DNA from: Oscheius sp. JU75
Lineage: Eukaryota; Nematoda; Chromadorea; Rhabditida; Rhabditidae
Assembly (NCBI GenBank): GCA_037178855.1
Contig: JASJZC010000002.1
Span: 1,426,001 to 1,490,000 of the forward strand
DNA: 64,000 bases
Direction: 5' to 3'
A model generated the notes under the pieces. It saw only the letters and a list, made by a program, of their open reading frames with translations. It was not told the DNA's origin and did not search any database. Shown in pieces: positions 35,101 to 44,930 of this stretch. Numbering within the stretch: the stretch's first letter is position 1; each line of letters begins with the position of its first letter. A program made the position numbers and the translations under genes.

Positions 35101-35868
35101 TAGAAGGCATCATTGTCTCCATGGATCTTCGGAACGCGACAATAGTTCAGGTTAGTCTACTATTATCATTCACATAATCTGCCGTGGTCGGGGGCTTTTT
35201 GGTCATTGTATTTTTTTACTAAACGTAGCATCTACTGTTGAACTAGCTCCCCAAAACTAAGATCTTTACTTTGACTTCTGTCTCTCTGTCACTCTATCTC
35301 TCTTTCTCTGTTCCTCTCTGTTCGTCTGTCTCCCCTACCGTAAGGCTTATTGTCATCATCCGTGTCATAGATCCATTCCGCTCCATTCTGTATGGCATAC
35401 AAGTAGCCTAGAGTCTTCCTAGCATAACTGTTGAAGGGTAGCAGTTTTGCAAATGACCCAAAAGAAGCTTGATGGTCCAAGGAGAGGAAGTGGACGTTAG
35501 GATGAGTCCAATTAGCCGGGGTCTTCTGGTCAGCCACGACCACGACAGTCCACCCAGACTGACTGGCTAGATTCTGTTGAAAGATGTATGGTATGACTGG
35601 AAAACTTACTTTTACATCCTCTGTTGGAATTTGTATGGAGGTCACCACTATCCATTTATTTACTATGGAGTGTGTAGCTGTGTGCACTTGTTGACCAGCA
35701 CCAATGTTCCAAGAACTGTAGCCAAATCGAGTGCCGTAACTGAAAGCATTTGTCTCAGTCTCTGACTCTCTTTACTCACGGTCTAACAGCTGTCTTTTCC
35801 ACATTATACCACAAAATGAAAGAAGCAGCACCCAAAAGGGCACAATAGGCAAAGATTTCTGGTGTCAT
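32130..35868 (-). CDS. DUF288 / STELLO-like Golgi protein
   Basis: A long minus-strand gene of more than ten exons. It starts at 35868 with a short anchor (FAYCALLGAASFILWYN), then NKWIVVTSIQIPTEDV, SGWTVVVVADQKTP, HFLSLDHQASFGSFAKLLPF, YARKTLGYLYAIQNGAEWIY and DTDDDN. That order matches the DUF288 domain of STELLO-type putative glycosyltransferases, with an acidic D-rich motif. Downstream blocks: FGLLYFT-like helices, MWPRGFPLEYLEDH, NEPDVDAIYRL, TTVAFRVTDIWRSYFAQKLL, FVIVLCDNNFLWDMG-type segment near 33200, and a basic, Asn/Thr-rich tail ending at 32130. Introns include one at about 34585-34560 made of GTGACA-type repeats. Family call from the N-terminal half is strong; some central junctions are by eye only. 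The biochemical role is unsettled in the family. Confidence 0.78.
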
Positions 35869-36347
35869 TCAGACCCAATGCAATGAATATGTTAGCTGAA
35901 ACCAGGGCGACGTTTTAAGGCGGACAGAAAGAGAAAAAGAATCAACACGAAAAAGAATCCTAATGATTCTAGTTTATTCGGAAAGGGCCGGGGACGTCTT
36001 CACATGGTTCATTCACCTATTCGGCATTTCGGGTTGTTCAAAATGGAAAAACGTCAATTGATCGGATTGTGATCAACCATTGTTTGAACTGGGGGCCATG
36101 TTTGGGAGCTAACAGAAGACTGTGCAAACTGGCAGAACTTGGAGCCCTAAATGCTCCCATGCCTGTCGGGAAATGGAACTCTTTGGTAGGATACAATGTT
36201 CCAACATGGCGGTCAGCGCCGAAAGGTCTACTAAGTAGGTGTTATTCTTGCCAATCCACCCGATCAGTAAGAAGTGCCCTCGCGACCCATTTCTGGTCTA
36301 ATCGGCAGTCATTAGAAGTGACTGTGACAGAGGCAGCCAAACTAAAT
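35869..36347. other. Spacer between DUF288 gene and galactosyltransferase gene
   Basis: No gene on either strand. A plus-strand frame that begins here runs on into 36863 but is antisense to the galactosyltransferase exon and was rejected. Confidence 0.5.
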
Positions 36348-37375
36348 TCATTTAACATCTTTCACATAAAACTTCGACAACTTAGGATTGTCCACCTTGT
36401 AGAGGAATGTCTCAATATGATGCATGTCCTCAGGACTCTGATAGTGAAGACTGATGACTTCGGGAACTATGAGAGAGTCATTGTGAAGGGGCATGAAACG
36501 GGCCAGGGCTTCTTGCGTCGTAGTTGGTGGAATTCCTATGGCTCGAAGACAGCTTCCAATTGCCACATCTTCGTAATTGTAGAATGGACAGACAGTACGA
36601 TTCCCGTAGGCTTCTTCGACAAATTTTTTGACAGCAGCTCTCGAGAGGACATAGCCTGCTCCACCGGAATGAAAGTTTCCGGCGTTGACCCATTCATATC
36701 CCAGGTAGAAAGGCTTCTTCGGATCGTAGCCGGACAGAAAGTCCCTCAAGTGTTCCATTATGATGTAGTTGTCATCGTCGGACTGAAAAAGCGACTAATG
36801 ACCGTGACAGTACCAGTGACAGTGACTTATTTAACTTACCTTGAGGTACCAGTCAAACTCTGAAGATATTTCCACATAAGCATAGTAGAATGCTCGGATG
36901 GACTTGTAAAATAGTTGGCCCCAAGTGTCGTCCAGGTCATGAAAGACGGTAGTGAATGGTATTGTCTCGTCCTTAATAGGCTTCTTCACAAAGAACTGTC
37001 CGTGGTCACAACGCTTGAGCCAGGTTTGGTTCACTGCTGGTACCTAAAAGTACTGTCACTGCTACTCTCTGAACTCACACGACTCTTGTAATACCGGTCC
37101 ACTGTCAACACAAAACAGAAGATGCTTCCAGATTTTGGTAGTCGACTGGCCGCGTCTGACTCATATATCCCTGTCATGTTCAGCTCCACGTCTATCAGAG
37201 CGGATTTGTTGTATCCTTTTAATAAGGAGACCGTTAGGTCTTCAAATTGAAAAGAATCCGGAGCTGGGACCCAACTTCCAGTTTTTTCCTGCTTCCAGCT
37301 GATCAGGACAAGAGTAGCGGCTACTAATACTATTGTATAGATAAAACTTCGTTGTAATTGCCTGAAACTGGTCAT
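36348..37375 (-). CDS. Core-1 beta-1,3-galactosyltransferase-like (GT31, T-synthase type)
   Basis: Exons from 5': 37375-37079, 37043-36840, 36782-36348, all phase 0. Type II topology: short tail, anchor SFIYTIVLVAATLVLISW, then the lumenal catalytic region. Motifs: AVNQTWLKRCDHGQFFV, the DxD site in FDWYLKSDDDNYI, YLGYEWVNAGNFHSGGAGYV, LSRAAVKKFVEEAY, a conserved Cys followed by NYEDVAIGSCLRAIGI, and FMPLHNDSLIVPEVISLHY. This is the order found in C1GalT1-type enzymes, which add galactose to GalNAc-Ser/Thr. About 310 residues, near the family size. It lies between the DUF288 gene and GT11 copy B on the same strand, with the mucin-like proteins 10 kb away. Specificity is inferred from family resemblance. 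Confidence 0.87.
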
Positions 37376-37903
37376 GCTGGCAAACTTTATAGGAGAATAC
37401 CTTATAAGACCTGAACAGAACAGTTTGTCAGTGAGTAACATCGAAGCTGTCTACTCCAATAATTGCGTTGTAACTAATTGTTACATACAGTTGTTAGCTT
37501 GTTGCGAATAGCTGAAAGTTTATTGTTCATCAGAGTCCAAACTAAAATGCAGATGAGGAGACTGGGTCAGCTTGATACGTTCCTAGTCTCGACCTCGCGG
37601 TCCGTCGAACTCGACTTGGCCTTGATTTTTCTCGGAGGAACAATGAATGTTTTCAATCAATGGAGGACAGAGAGAGAAAGAGAGAGAAAGAGAGGAACTA
37701 AGAGACTGAGAGACTTAGAAGCAGAGTGACAAAGAAACAGAGGACGTATTACCGTAAAGAATGGTGTGAAATCAAAAACAATGACAATAGTTCTACATGG
37801 CCATAGATGTGTGGCGAATGTGGAAATTTTTTTTTTCCTGAAACAATGGTTTCTTTCCCAAATACAGAGACAAACACAGCTAAACCTTTATTGACTAACA
37901 CCA

Positions 37904-39432
37904 TCAGAAGAGTTTGACCGCCCTGACAGCGTTCTCTGTCATATTCAGAGCTATCCATTCTGGCGGGAAGAAGTCACTGTCCCTAGTCTGCTTTCTCAAA
38001 TCTCCCCTGCAACAATCTGCGTTGTAGTACACCTTTTGTCCTCGGGACAGGTAGGCTCCCCAATAAGCATAAGATGATGAAGACGCCGTCATGAAGAAGA
38101 CGTCACAGTACATCCGGCTGAACTCCCATTGCGCTACTGTCGGCCGAATCAGGTCCACACTCTCAATATGTACATTTTTCCGTCCTTTGAAGAGATCCTC
38201 GTTGAACTTGACATCGTTGCCCATCACATAAATGTCCTTTAGGGTGGGATTCTCCTCCAGGATGAAATCGGCAGCTTGGCGAATTTCTGATGTATTTGGG
38301 ACATTATAATAGGCGTTGTTGACGTAGTCTCCTCGACGAATCTGGATGCACAAGCTGAAAAAAGAAAATCACTCATGGTTAGTTCGAAAGTCCGAGGTTT
38401 CTACCATAACCCATTCGTTTTCGTTGCGAGACCCTTTAGTACAGAAACCTTGAACACTGCTCTTAGCTCTGGTTAAAGAACTGCTTGATGAAGGAAGGAG
38501 AAGAACATGAATCTGCAGCTTTCTGATGTTTTGCAAAGTTATATATTTTGAACTGACTCTACCCCGACCGTCTACAGTCTTTGTCAAAAATACCCACTTT
38601 GTCATGTTTGCTTCGGAGGGAATCGTCCTGAAGATGTCATATCTGGCCGCCCGTTCCACCTCGGCAGAGCCTTTGAGTAGATGACGAATGTAACATTGAG
38701 GCAGTAGCTTGAAATATTTGTGTGCAAATAAGTAGTATGAGTGTATATGAGCTCCAGATGAGTTATAGTCACGAAGTTCCTCGACCAGCTGACGGTTATA
38801 CGTGCAGCAAGTCCCAAAATGGAAGGATCTACTGACGTTGCAGTGTCTCTAGAACGAGGATACGAGGATGAGAAAAAAGGAGACCGACTTTGGTGAAGAG
38901 CTTGAAGTGAGGCTCAAGATTTGGGAACCATTTTCTGGCCATATTGTACCTTTCGACAATCTTTTTGTCACTTAGAAGAGGCACTCTCTGAGAGTATTTG
39001 GCCAAGGCGAGGTAGATTATGAACTCATTTATGAGGTTTCCAATACCAGCATTGGCGGCGGGACCTAGAGTTTTGTATTCGAAGAAAGATAGATAGACTG
39101 AGGGACACAGAGATATACAGACAGAAACTCTGAGAGACAGAGATAGAGAAATCGATAGACACAGAGACAGAATCTTCACCTGTAAGATACCCATCCAGGC
39201 AGTTATCATAAACTTCGAAATCTTCCGAAGAAAGAAAGCAATCTGATGGTGATTGATCCCGACCTTCCAAATGAAAAGAAAAATCCTGCTCGAGGCAAAT
39301 GAAGTATAGGAGTACTGTGATGCCGCAAATCCAGAGGAAAGGGAGCTGTAAACTACAAAGGACTATTGGATCAGAAACAAGACTCACGAGGAAATACGGC
39401 TGTGAAGGATATGCATTTTTAACTATTTCCAA
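37904..39432 (-). CDS. Alpha-1,2-fucosyltransferase-like (GT11), copy B
   Basis: Exons from 5': about 39432-39180 (with a probable small intron around 39395-39360), 39064-38889, 38848-38598, 38354-37904. Membrane anchor LPFLWICGITVLLYFICL, then NCLDGYLTG, GPAANAGIGNLINEFIIYLA, CNVSRSFHFGTCC, YIRHLLKGSAEVERAARYD, LCIQIRRGDYV (GT11 sugar-nucleotide motif), DIYVMGNDVKFNEDLF, WEFSRMYCDVFFMTASSSS, YWGAYLSRGQKVYYN and PPEWIALNMT. The exon 38889-39064 is exactly as long (176 nt) as its counterpart in copy A. No clear ATG was found; the frame opens at a TTG at 39432, so the start exon is probably further upstream. The intron 38355-38597 is unusually long for this gene. Confidence 0.86.
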
Positions 39433-39722
39433 AATCTGTTTTATTTCACTGTGCCGAAGATTGATCCATGAATGGGTATTTTGACTTTGGCGCGACTTGT
39501 CAGTAGTGCCCTCTCGACCTACTTATCTTATTCACTAGGTAATAGGCGGCCATCAGTCGAATGTTTTAGCCGGAACTTCTTGGAATGCGGGCCCAAAAAC
39601 ATTAAAAGTCTCTGTCTCTATGTCTTCCTGTCTTCTTGTCTCTTTGTCACTGTCACAGGAGAATCTTGTTATTGGAAGCCCAAATAGTTGCTCGCCAAAG
39701 CGAGTTCCAACACTTCAATCAT

Positions 39723-39950
39723 ATGACGGCAGTGAACGGCAGACAGTATACAGGCCATCGAAACGAGATGTCAACTCCGACCCCAAACTTCTACAATTCT
39801 GCCTTTCTAGGACCCTATTGGAACCAATATACGCCTCCCATCAACTATGCTCAACATCAAGCTCCAATTTTTCCTCTAGAATCTGTCAGTAGTTCTGTCA
39901 TCTACGACGTGAAGAAGGTCAAGATAGACAGAGACAACCCTGTTTTTTAA
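39723..39950 (+). CDS. Small Tyr/Pro/Asn-rich protein, unrecognised
   Basis: From an ATG at 39723 a 75-codon frame reads MTAVNGRQYTGHRNEM, NFYNSAFLGPYWNQYTPPIN, then a hydrophilic tail VKKVKIDRDNPVF before the TAA. The frame is open further upstream to an AG acceptor (CCCAAATAG) at about 39689, so a 5' exon is possible. Composition (Tyr, Pro, Asn, Gln) resembles short structural or intrinsically disordered proteins; there is no signal peptide in the visible part. Not recognised. Its start lies 290 bases from the 5' end of the divergent GT11 copy B. Confidence 0.38.
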   Translation: MTAVNGRQYTGHRNEMSTPTPNFYNSAFLGPYWNQYTPPINYAQHQAPIFPLESVSSSVIYDVKKVKIDRDNPVF

Positions 39951-40164
39951 ACTGTCATCATGGGATGAGCTCCTCCCCCCTTTACTTGCAACTGTGAGAA
40001 AAATCGTGCCTTGAGTGAGCCATAATTTAAAGTTTCTAGGTTTGGTACTGTTTCAAGTCGCCGTCCTACCCCTACTGCTAGAAGAATCAATTCCTTTTCG
40101 ACAGAAACTTCAGAAGCGTTAGAACAATTTTGTCGTAAATAAAGATTGTGAGCATGTAACATCT

Positions 40165-40634
40165 TTATCCATCCACACAACGTCTAATATTGCCTAAATG
40201 CTTATAAAGCCGGTTCCTGTCCTTATAGAATTGCTCAATTCCAATCTTTTTCGTAACATACTGATTGTGAACCCTGTATAAAAGTGCCCGAGAAGCCTTC
40301 AGAGTACGGGGAAGCCATCTGTCATACTGAATAGCTTTTTTTGCTGTTCCTGGTATAAACTAACCCTTCTCGTTATTTCCAACTGCCAGAAACATCGAAC
40401 CAACTTGCTACGAGCTCTTCTGAATATGTCACGGCCGAGTCTGCCAGTTTGAGCGAGCCTGATTGCTGATATTTTCGTGGTCTGAAAACATCTGAGGTGG
40501 TAGACGAATAGAGAGGAAAGACAGAGAAAGAGACAGAGGGACAGAAACACAGAGACATGGACTATTACCTTGGCAAAGATCAAGTGCAGAATCTTCGGTG
40601 TGATGGCTCGGTGCTCGAGTGGGAGAGTCTCCAT
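40165..40634 (-). CDS. Small paralogous family protein, copy 1 (PAITPKILH family)
   Basis: Proposed exons from 5': 40634-40569 (METLPLEH, then RAITPKILHLIFAK), 40481 down to about 40409 (TTKISAIRLAQTGRLGRDIF), then from about 40364 to the TAA at 40165. The last exon reads QYDRWLPRTLKASRALLY and ends in GNIRRCVDG. The 45-nt second intron (donor after KL, acceptor GGGTTAG) restores the frame of a tail that aligns with the plus-strand paralogue at 41792. About 130 residues, basic. The first 40 residues vaguely recall an F-box helix pair (leucine/isoleucine spacing) but without the consensus Pro. Not recognised. Confidence 0.5.
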
Positions 40635-40808
40635 TTTGGATTGGGATGAGTAAAACAGATACAAACTTGACTGGATCTCAGAAATCGATACTGTTGATTG
40701 ACCCCAGCGTCTTTTCCGGTATGCCAAGCCACCTCTCATTCTGGATAATCTCTGTATCTCTGTTCCGAAGACCCCACCTCTTTAGTTAACTCCAAACCAT
40801 GCAAACAC

Positions 40809-40868
40809 CTTGACAAAAATACTATGAAGAATCCTCGGGGAGACGGCTGGATGTTATAAGAGGCTCAT
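40809..40868 (-). pseudogene. Lone first-exon copy of the PAITPKILH family with a stop codon
   Basis: An ATG at 40868 opens MSLL, then a TAA, then in the same frame HPAVSPRILHSIFVK and a GT donor. This aligns with the first exon of the copies at 40634 and 41792, but the stop sits four codons in, and no second exon follows before the next gene copy begins. Confidence 0.5.
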
Positions 40869-41478
40869 CTCCGATTCCTAGCCTATACTGGAGAAAGAGG
40901 ATGCTTTTCAGAAGAACAGGCCATTGCTTTAGGGGAAGGCTTGGTGAAGATTAAATACTCCCTGTTGGAAATCGACTGCAGCTTGATCAAGTGAAGACTC
41001 ATTGGGATCATGACTCGGCGCTATCTCCCTGCCTCTCTGTTCTTGTCTCTCTGTCTCCCTATTTCTATGCTTGTCTCCGAATGTAATTAAAGAACAAATA
41101 GATTTTATTATTCAGTACACTTCAAACTTTTAAGAACCAGTCGGCTTCGTTGAGTGGAGTCTTTTGTCAAAATCTTGATAGCTTCCATGCTGGTACAGCG
41201 AGACTACGTATAGCATTTCATGACCAAAGACATCGTCATCCGGAGCGTTTGCTACATTCTGTAACGACTGTCCCTTGCTCCTATTAATAGACATGATAAA
41301 GACCAATTTGACAGGGAACTGTTTACGGAGAGCCATCACACCGAAGATACATACTGTCAATGTTCCTTGAATTGTTTGGCTCTCTTCTAACTCGCCTTGT
41401 CAACTATAATCTGTGATAATACTTGACGGAAAGGTCACAAAGATTGTCAAGTGTTATCCCAAATTAAATACCACTGAT

Positions 41479-41566
41479 AACGCGTGAGTCCTGAAGAGCC
41501 TTGTTGAAGCTGTCACGGCCCTGTCTTCCAATTTGAGCGAGTCTCATGGTTGAGACTTTTGTGATC
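41479..41566 (-). pseudogene. Lone second-exon copy of the PAITPKILH family
   Basis: Minus strand reads ITKVSTMRLAQIGRQGRDSF, plainly related to TTKISAIRLAQTGRLGRDIF of copy 1. The expected TTTTCAG acceptor is damaged (TTTTCCTGATCAC) and no matching first exon lies upstream; a short ATG frame near 41669 with a GTAAGA donor does not resemble the family. Confidence 0.5.
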
Positions 41567-41791
41567 AGGAAAAGCTCAGTAGAGACAGAGAGACAGAGAC
41601 ATAGAGAGATAGAGAGATTGAGAGTAAGAAAGACATCTTACCTTAGCTTGAGGGAGAGAGGTTTCATTTTTAGACTTGCTATTGAAAATGGAAAAGATGA
41701 TTAGCTTTCCGAAATCGATAATTTCAAGCGATCCTATTGTTTCTAAATGCGCTTCTCCTCTATCACTTCTTTTTAGCTCTGTGGATCAAAA

Positions 41792-42228
41792 ATGGACCGC
41801 CCCGACCTCCACCACCCCGCCATTACACCGAAAATTCTCCATACCATCTTTGCCAAGGTAGCGTCTCTTTCTTCCAAAAGTCTCTCGCCATTCCAGACAA
41901 CAAAAATATCAGCTATTCGCCTAGCGAAATCTGGAAGACTTGGTTTTGACACCTTCAGCTCGACCCGGTCTGACATTATTGACAGTTTACAAAGGGTTGA
42001 AGAGTTCCGTTTGGTAGTTTCTACAGCTGGAAAAGACGAATCAGATTCTTCCAGAAGCACCGCTGGCTCCCACGTACTCTATCGGCATCCCGTAAAGAGC
42101 AGGCTAGACTGGACGATGAATACTTTAATCGGGAAAGTTTCCTACATCTTTGGGACTCAAGAGTGCTTTACCACAGGAGGATCATTCATACCTATATCGC
42201 TTACATCAATGCTTGTATAGAGGAATAA
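41792..42228 (+). CDS. Small paralogous family protein, copy 2 (PAITPKILH family)
   Basis: Three exons, 41792-41857, 41897-41967, 42027-42228, give 112 residues. Exon 1 reads MDRPDLHHPAITPKILHTIF, exon 2 TTKISAIRLAKSGRLGFD, exon 3 WKRRIRFFQKHRWLPRTL and on to HTYIAYINACIEE. Reading straight through the second intron keeps a frame open to 42220, but only the spliced version aligns with copy 1 in the last exon. A signal peptide is absent. The protein is basic in the middle and acidic at the end. AATAAA overlaps the stop codon (GGAATAAAG). Not recognised; weak F-box-like helical spacing near the start is the only hint. Confidence 0.58.
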
Positions 42229-42568
42229 AGAGATTTAGTTTTACTGGCTTCAGTTTGGTTCCGACTGTTTTTTTGTCACTCTGTCTCTCTAACTGTCTGT
42301 TTCTCTCCCTTCCTGTCTCTCTATCTCTCCGTCCCTCTGTATACATTTTAACCTTTGACTTTTGCTGTATTAGCTAAGTATTTGGCCAATGATCTATTCT
42401 TTTCCAAAGTTTGGACTTGACGTCTACCTGTCTTTCATAGCCATTCATCCTAGTAATTGGTATTATGACTGTTTTCAGTTATAGAAAAACTAATTCGAAT
42501 TCACATGACCGTAAAAGGACTTCTTCAATTAGTCCCACGCTATCAACAAAACCTGTCTTGATATAGCT

Positions 42569-43693
42569 ATGGGACTATTCCTGGTGGTGTTGGACTGGAT
42601 TCTATTGAGTATCACTCTCTTCGGGGAGGTCTTCTACCTGTCCAGGATCTTCAAAGAGGACGAGCACAGTGTTTTGATGGACATGATGAAGTACCTTCTG
42701 TTGAATGATGTCATTTCAATGCCTTTTGTTCTTTTTCATGATGTACCAAGCTACTTCATGGATATCTCTCTGTCAGATCGAGGTGAGGGAGACAGAGGAA
42801 CAGTGACAGTGATACTTACAGACTTACAATCACAGTACTTTCAGTCTTTCTCATCAAGGAACTGGGTATCCTATCCCATTGTTTTCCGTTCTTCTACTCC
42901 CTTCTAATGCTTCCTGTTTTCGCTCTGCTCAATCTCATCGCCATCGTCGCCGTCTACATTTTTGTCACCATCCGGAGGAACAAGATCTCTCAGATTGCTA
43001 TCATAGTCTGTTACGGGTTCGCCGTGCTTATGTCCACTCCTCTGGTGACAGAATACTGTGGTTTCACCTACAATTCGACCACTCACTACTGGCACTACGA
43101 CTACAGCTATCCTTACACCGCTGCCTATCAGAGAGTCAACTGGACAGTTCAGATTGCTGCCTTCGTCATAGTGTCCATCTGTATGACTGTCGTCCTACTG
43201 TATCTAGCCAGACAGGCCAAGAAGATGGCCACAACTGCCAGTCCTTTGGCTAAAACCAACAGTAGTCAGTCCCAAACCGTGCCCAACACTCAGGTCACTC
43301 GAGTGACTCATGTTGGAGAGAGCGGAGCTCCCCAACGGCCTCGGCAGGTTTGATCTCTTGGTTTGATCTCTTATAGACATTTCTCTGTACTTTCAGCCTG
43401 TTCGAACCCGAAGTGTTATGGATCAAGCCTTTGCATTTATCGTTCTCTGTCTCTGCTTCATTGCCGGAACGATTAGTTTTAACTTTTTCTATTGGTAAGG
43501 GTCCTCGATGTGGAATAATTTCTGAAGTTTAGTCAGCACTTCGCATGCATGACCTTCACTATAGTCTCTTCCTATGCGAGCAGGGCAAAGTGGGTCATTT
43601 ATTGGTGAGCGAGGGAAGGTTATCCAAAGGACAGATTGTTACAGTATCTTGATGAGAAGGACCGCAACGATCAGTAGACTTTTCCGAAGATGA
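42569..43693 (+). CDS. Seven-transmembrane receptor-like protein, paralogue 1
   Basis: Exons 42569-42782, 42845-43347, 43397-43494, 43533-43604, 43645-43693, phase-compatible. Seven hydrophobic segments: WILLSITLFGEVFYLSRI, KYLLLNDVISMPFVLFHDV, FYSLLMLPVFALLNLIAIVA, IAIIVCYGFAVLMSTPLV, FVIVSICMTVVLLYLA, FAFIVLCLCFIAGTISFNFF, and the last around CMTFTIVSSYASRAKWVIYC. Between helices 4 and 5 is a conserved YCGF, then HYWHYDYSYPYT. The loop between helices 5 and 6 is long, Ser/Thr/Gln-rich and basic. The C-tail is LMRRTATISRLFRR. It looks like a nematode chemoreceptor-type GPCR, but I cannot place it in a named sr family. First of four plus-strand paralogues over 14 kb. Confidence 0.8.
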
Positions 43694-43734
43694 CGGAAGG
43701 CTTGGCTACTACCATTAAAGATTTTTATCTGTCA

Positions 43735-43740
43735 GTGAAT
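43735..43740 (+). terminator. AATAAA poly(A) signal, receptor paralogue 1
   Basis: GAATAAAGC about 42 bases after the receptor stop at 43693; the convergent methyltransferase ends 90 bases further on, so the two transcripts are nearly tail to tail. Confidence 0.55.
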
Positions 43741-43830
43741 AAAGCAAATATCTCAAAAAGAGCGGCAGAGAGACAGAGAGATAGAGAGTCGCTCCATTGC
43801 TATCCACAGACATGTTTATTTAAAGTTTTC

Positions 43831-44930
43831 TCAGAGTCCCTGAGCTAATTTGGTGCCAATGTACCGTTTCCGGCATTCCTCGTCTTCAAAATTCAGAAAG
43901 TACAGTCGAAGATGTCCAGCAGCCATGTAAGCATTGAAGAACCTGTACCTGAAATCCCAAAGTGTCCCTCTATCTATCTGTCTATTTGTCTCTCTGTCCT
44001 CTATCTCTAATCCTACCTCTCCTCTTCGATCAACTTGAGAAAGAAGTCATGGGTCAATTTCTTCTGACTCTCTGTCGGCAAATGAATCTCCATATTCCAT
44101 TGACAGACAGCAATGCCATTCTGGTCGAGAGCCCCGCCCTTGACGATAAACGGGTATAGAAAATATTCCGCATATTCAGCATCCATTAGAATCATGTCAT
44201 AGAAGTTTTTAGCTATGAGATCCTTGAGAAAGTAGAGGAGATCGACGGTCACGACAACTTTGTTGAAATATGGTCCTCCATCTCCTAAAGAACTAATTTT
44301 TGAGGTGAATGTTGAATCTACCCTTGGTCACTGACGCATTTTGGTACCCAGCTTTTCCACTAACAGCAAAGGGGAAGAACTTCCCAATCTCGTTGTACAG
44401 CATTTCATTCCCATCGATCATTGGATCAGCACCGTAGAAATCGGAATTGGAGGAGCCAACGGCCTGAAACGGAAAGAGTGACAGTGACAGTGACAAAACC
44501 CACATCTCTGATCTTCTCCTCCGCTTCCGTATCATGTCCAATTCCCATAGTGACCACTGTCACGTTTGATTTCGCTATCGGTAGAATCATATATTTCACC
44601 TCGTCCTTGTTTTTGAACCCCGTCAGGTTCAGTCTTCCTACCAAAAATTTTCCACAGTCATTGATAACAGTTCCCCAGCCGGACCAGCCCTAAAAATCTT
44701 TAGATATCGTCTACTGCCATTCAGTCAACCTTATTCGAATCATTTTCAAACATTTTAGACTTCTCCAACATGCATGCCTTCCATGTTGTTAGAAGTGAAT
44801 TCTGCTTGGGCAATTGGGTAGTTGACTGGTTAACATGGTACAAGAATCCAAAGACTAGGACTAGACCGATTGCAAAGAATGTAATGACTGGTCTCCTGAA
44901 AAGGTATTTATTCGAATGATTGGTGGACAT
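43831..44930 (-). CDS. FkbM-family methyltransferase-like protein 2
   Basis: Starts at 44930 with a short tail, then a membrane anchor (VITFFAIGLVLVFGFLYHV), as in Golgi enzymes. Lumenal blocks in order: WSGWGTVINDCGKFLVGRLN, KSNVTVVTMGIGHDTEAEEK (glycine-containing SAM loop), NSDFYGADPMIDGNEMLY, YFNKVVVTVDLLYFLKDLIA, YDMILMDAEYAEYFLYPFIV (the acidic motif in the place of KIDIEG), AVCQWNMEIHLPTESQKKL and FFNAYMAAGHLRLYFLN before the TGA at 43831. Introns are short; the one at 44500-44465 is almost pure GTGACA repeat. It differs clearly from the 14479 gene, so the two are old paralogues. Substrate unknown. Confidence 0.8.

Noticed and set aside
36069-36863. 264-codon plus-strand open frame, one of the longest in the window
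   Set aside because: It is exactly antisense to the galactosyltransferase exon 36348-36782, which has clear GT31 motifs; the plus frame has no family features.
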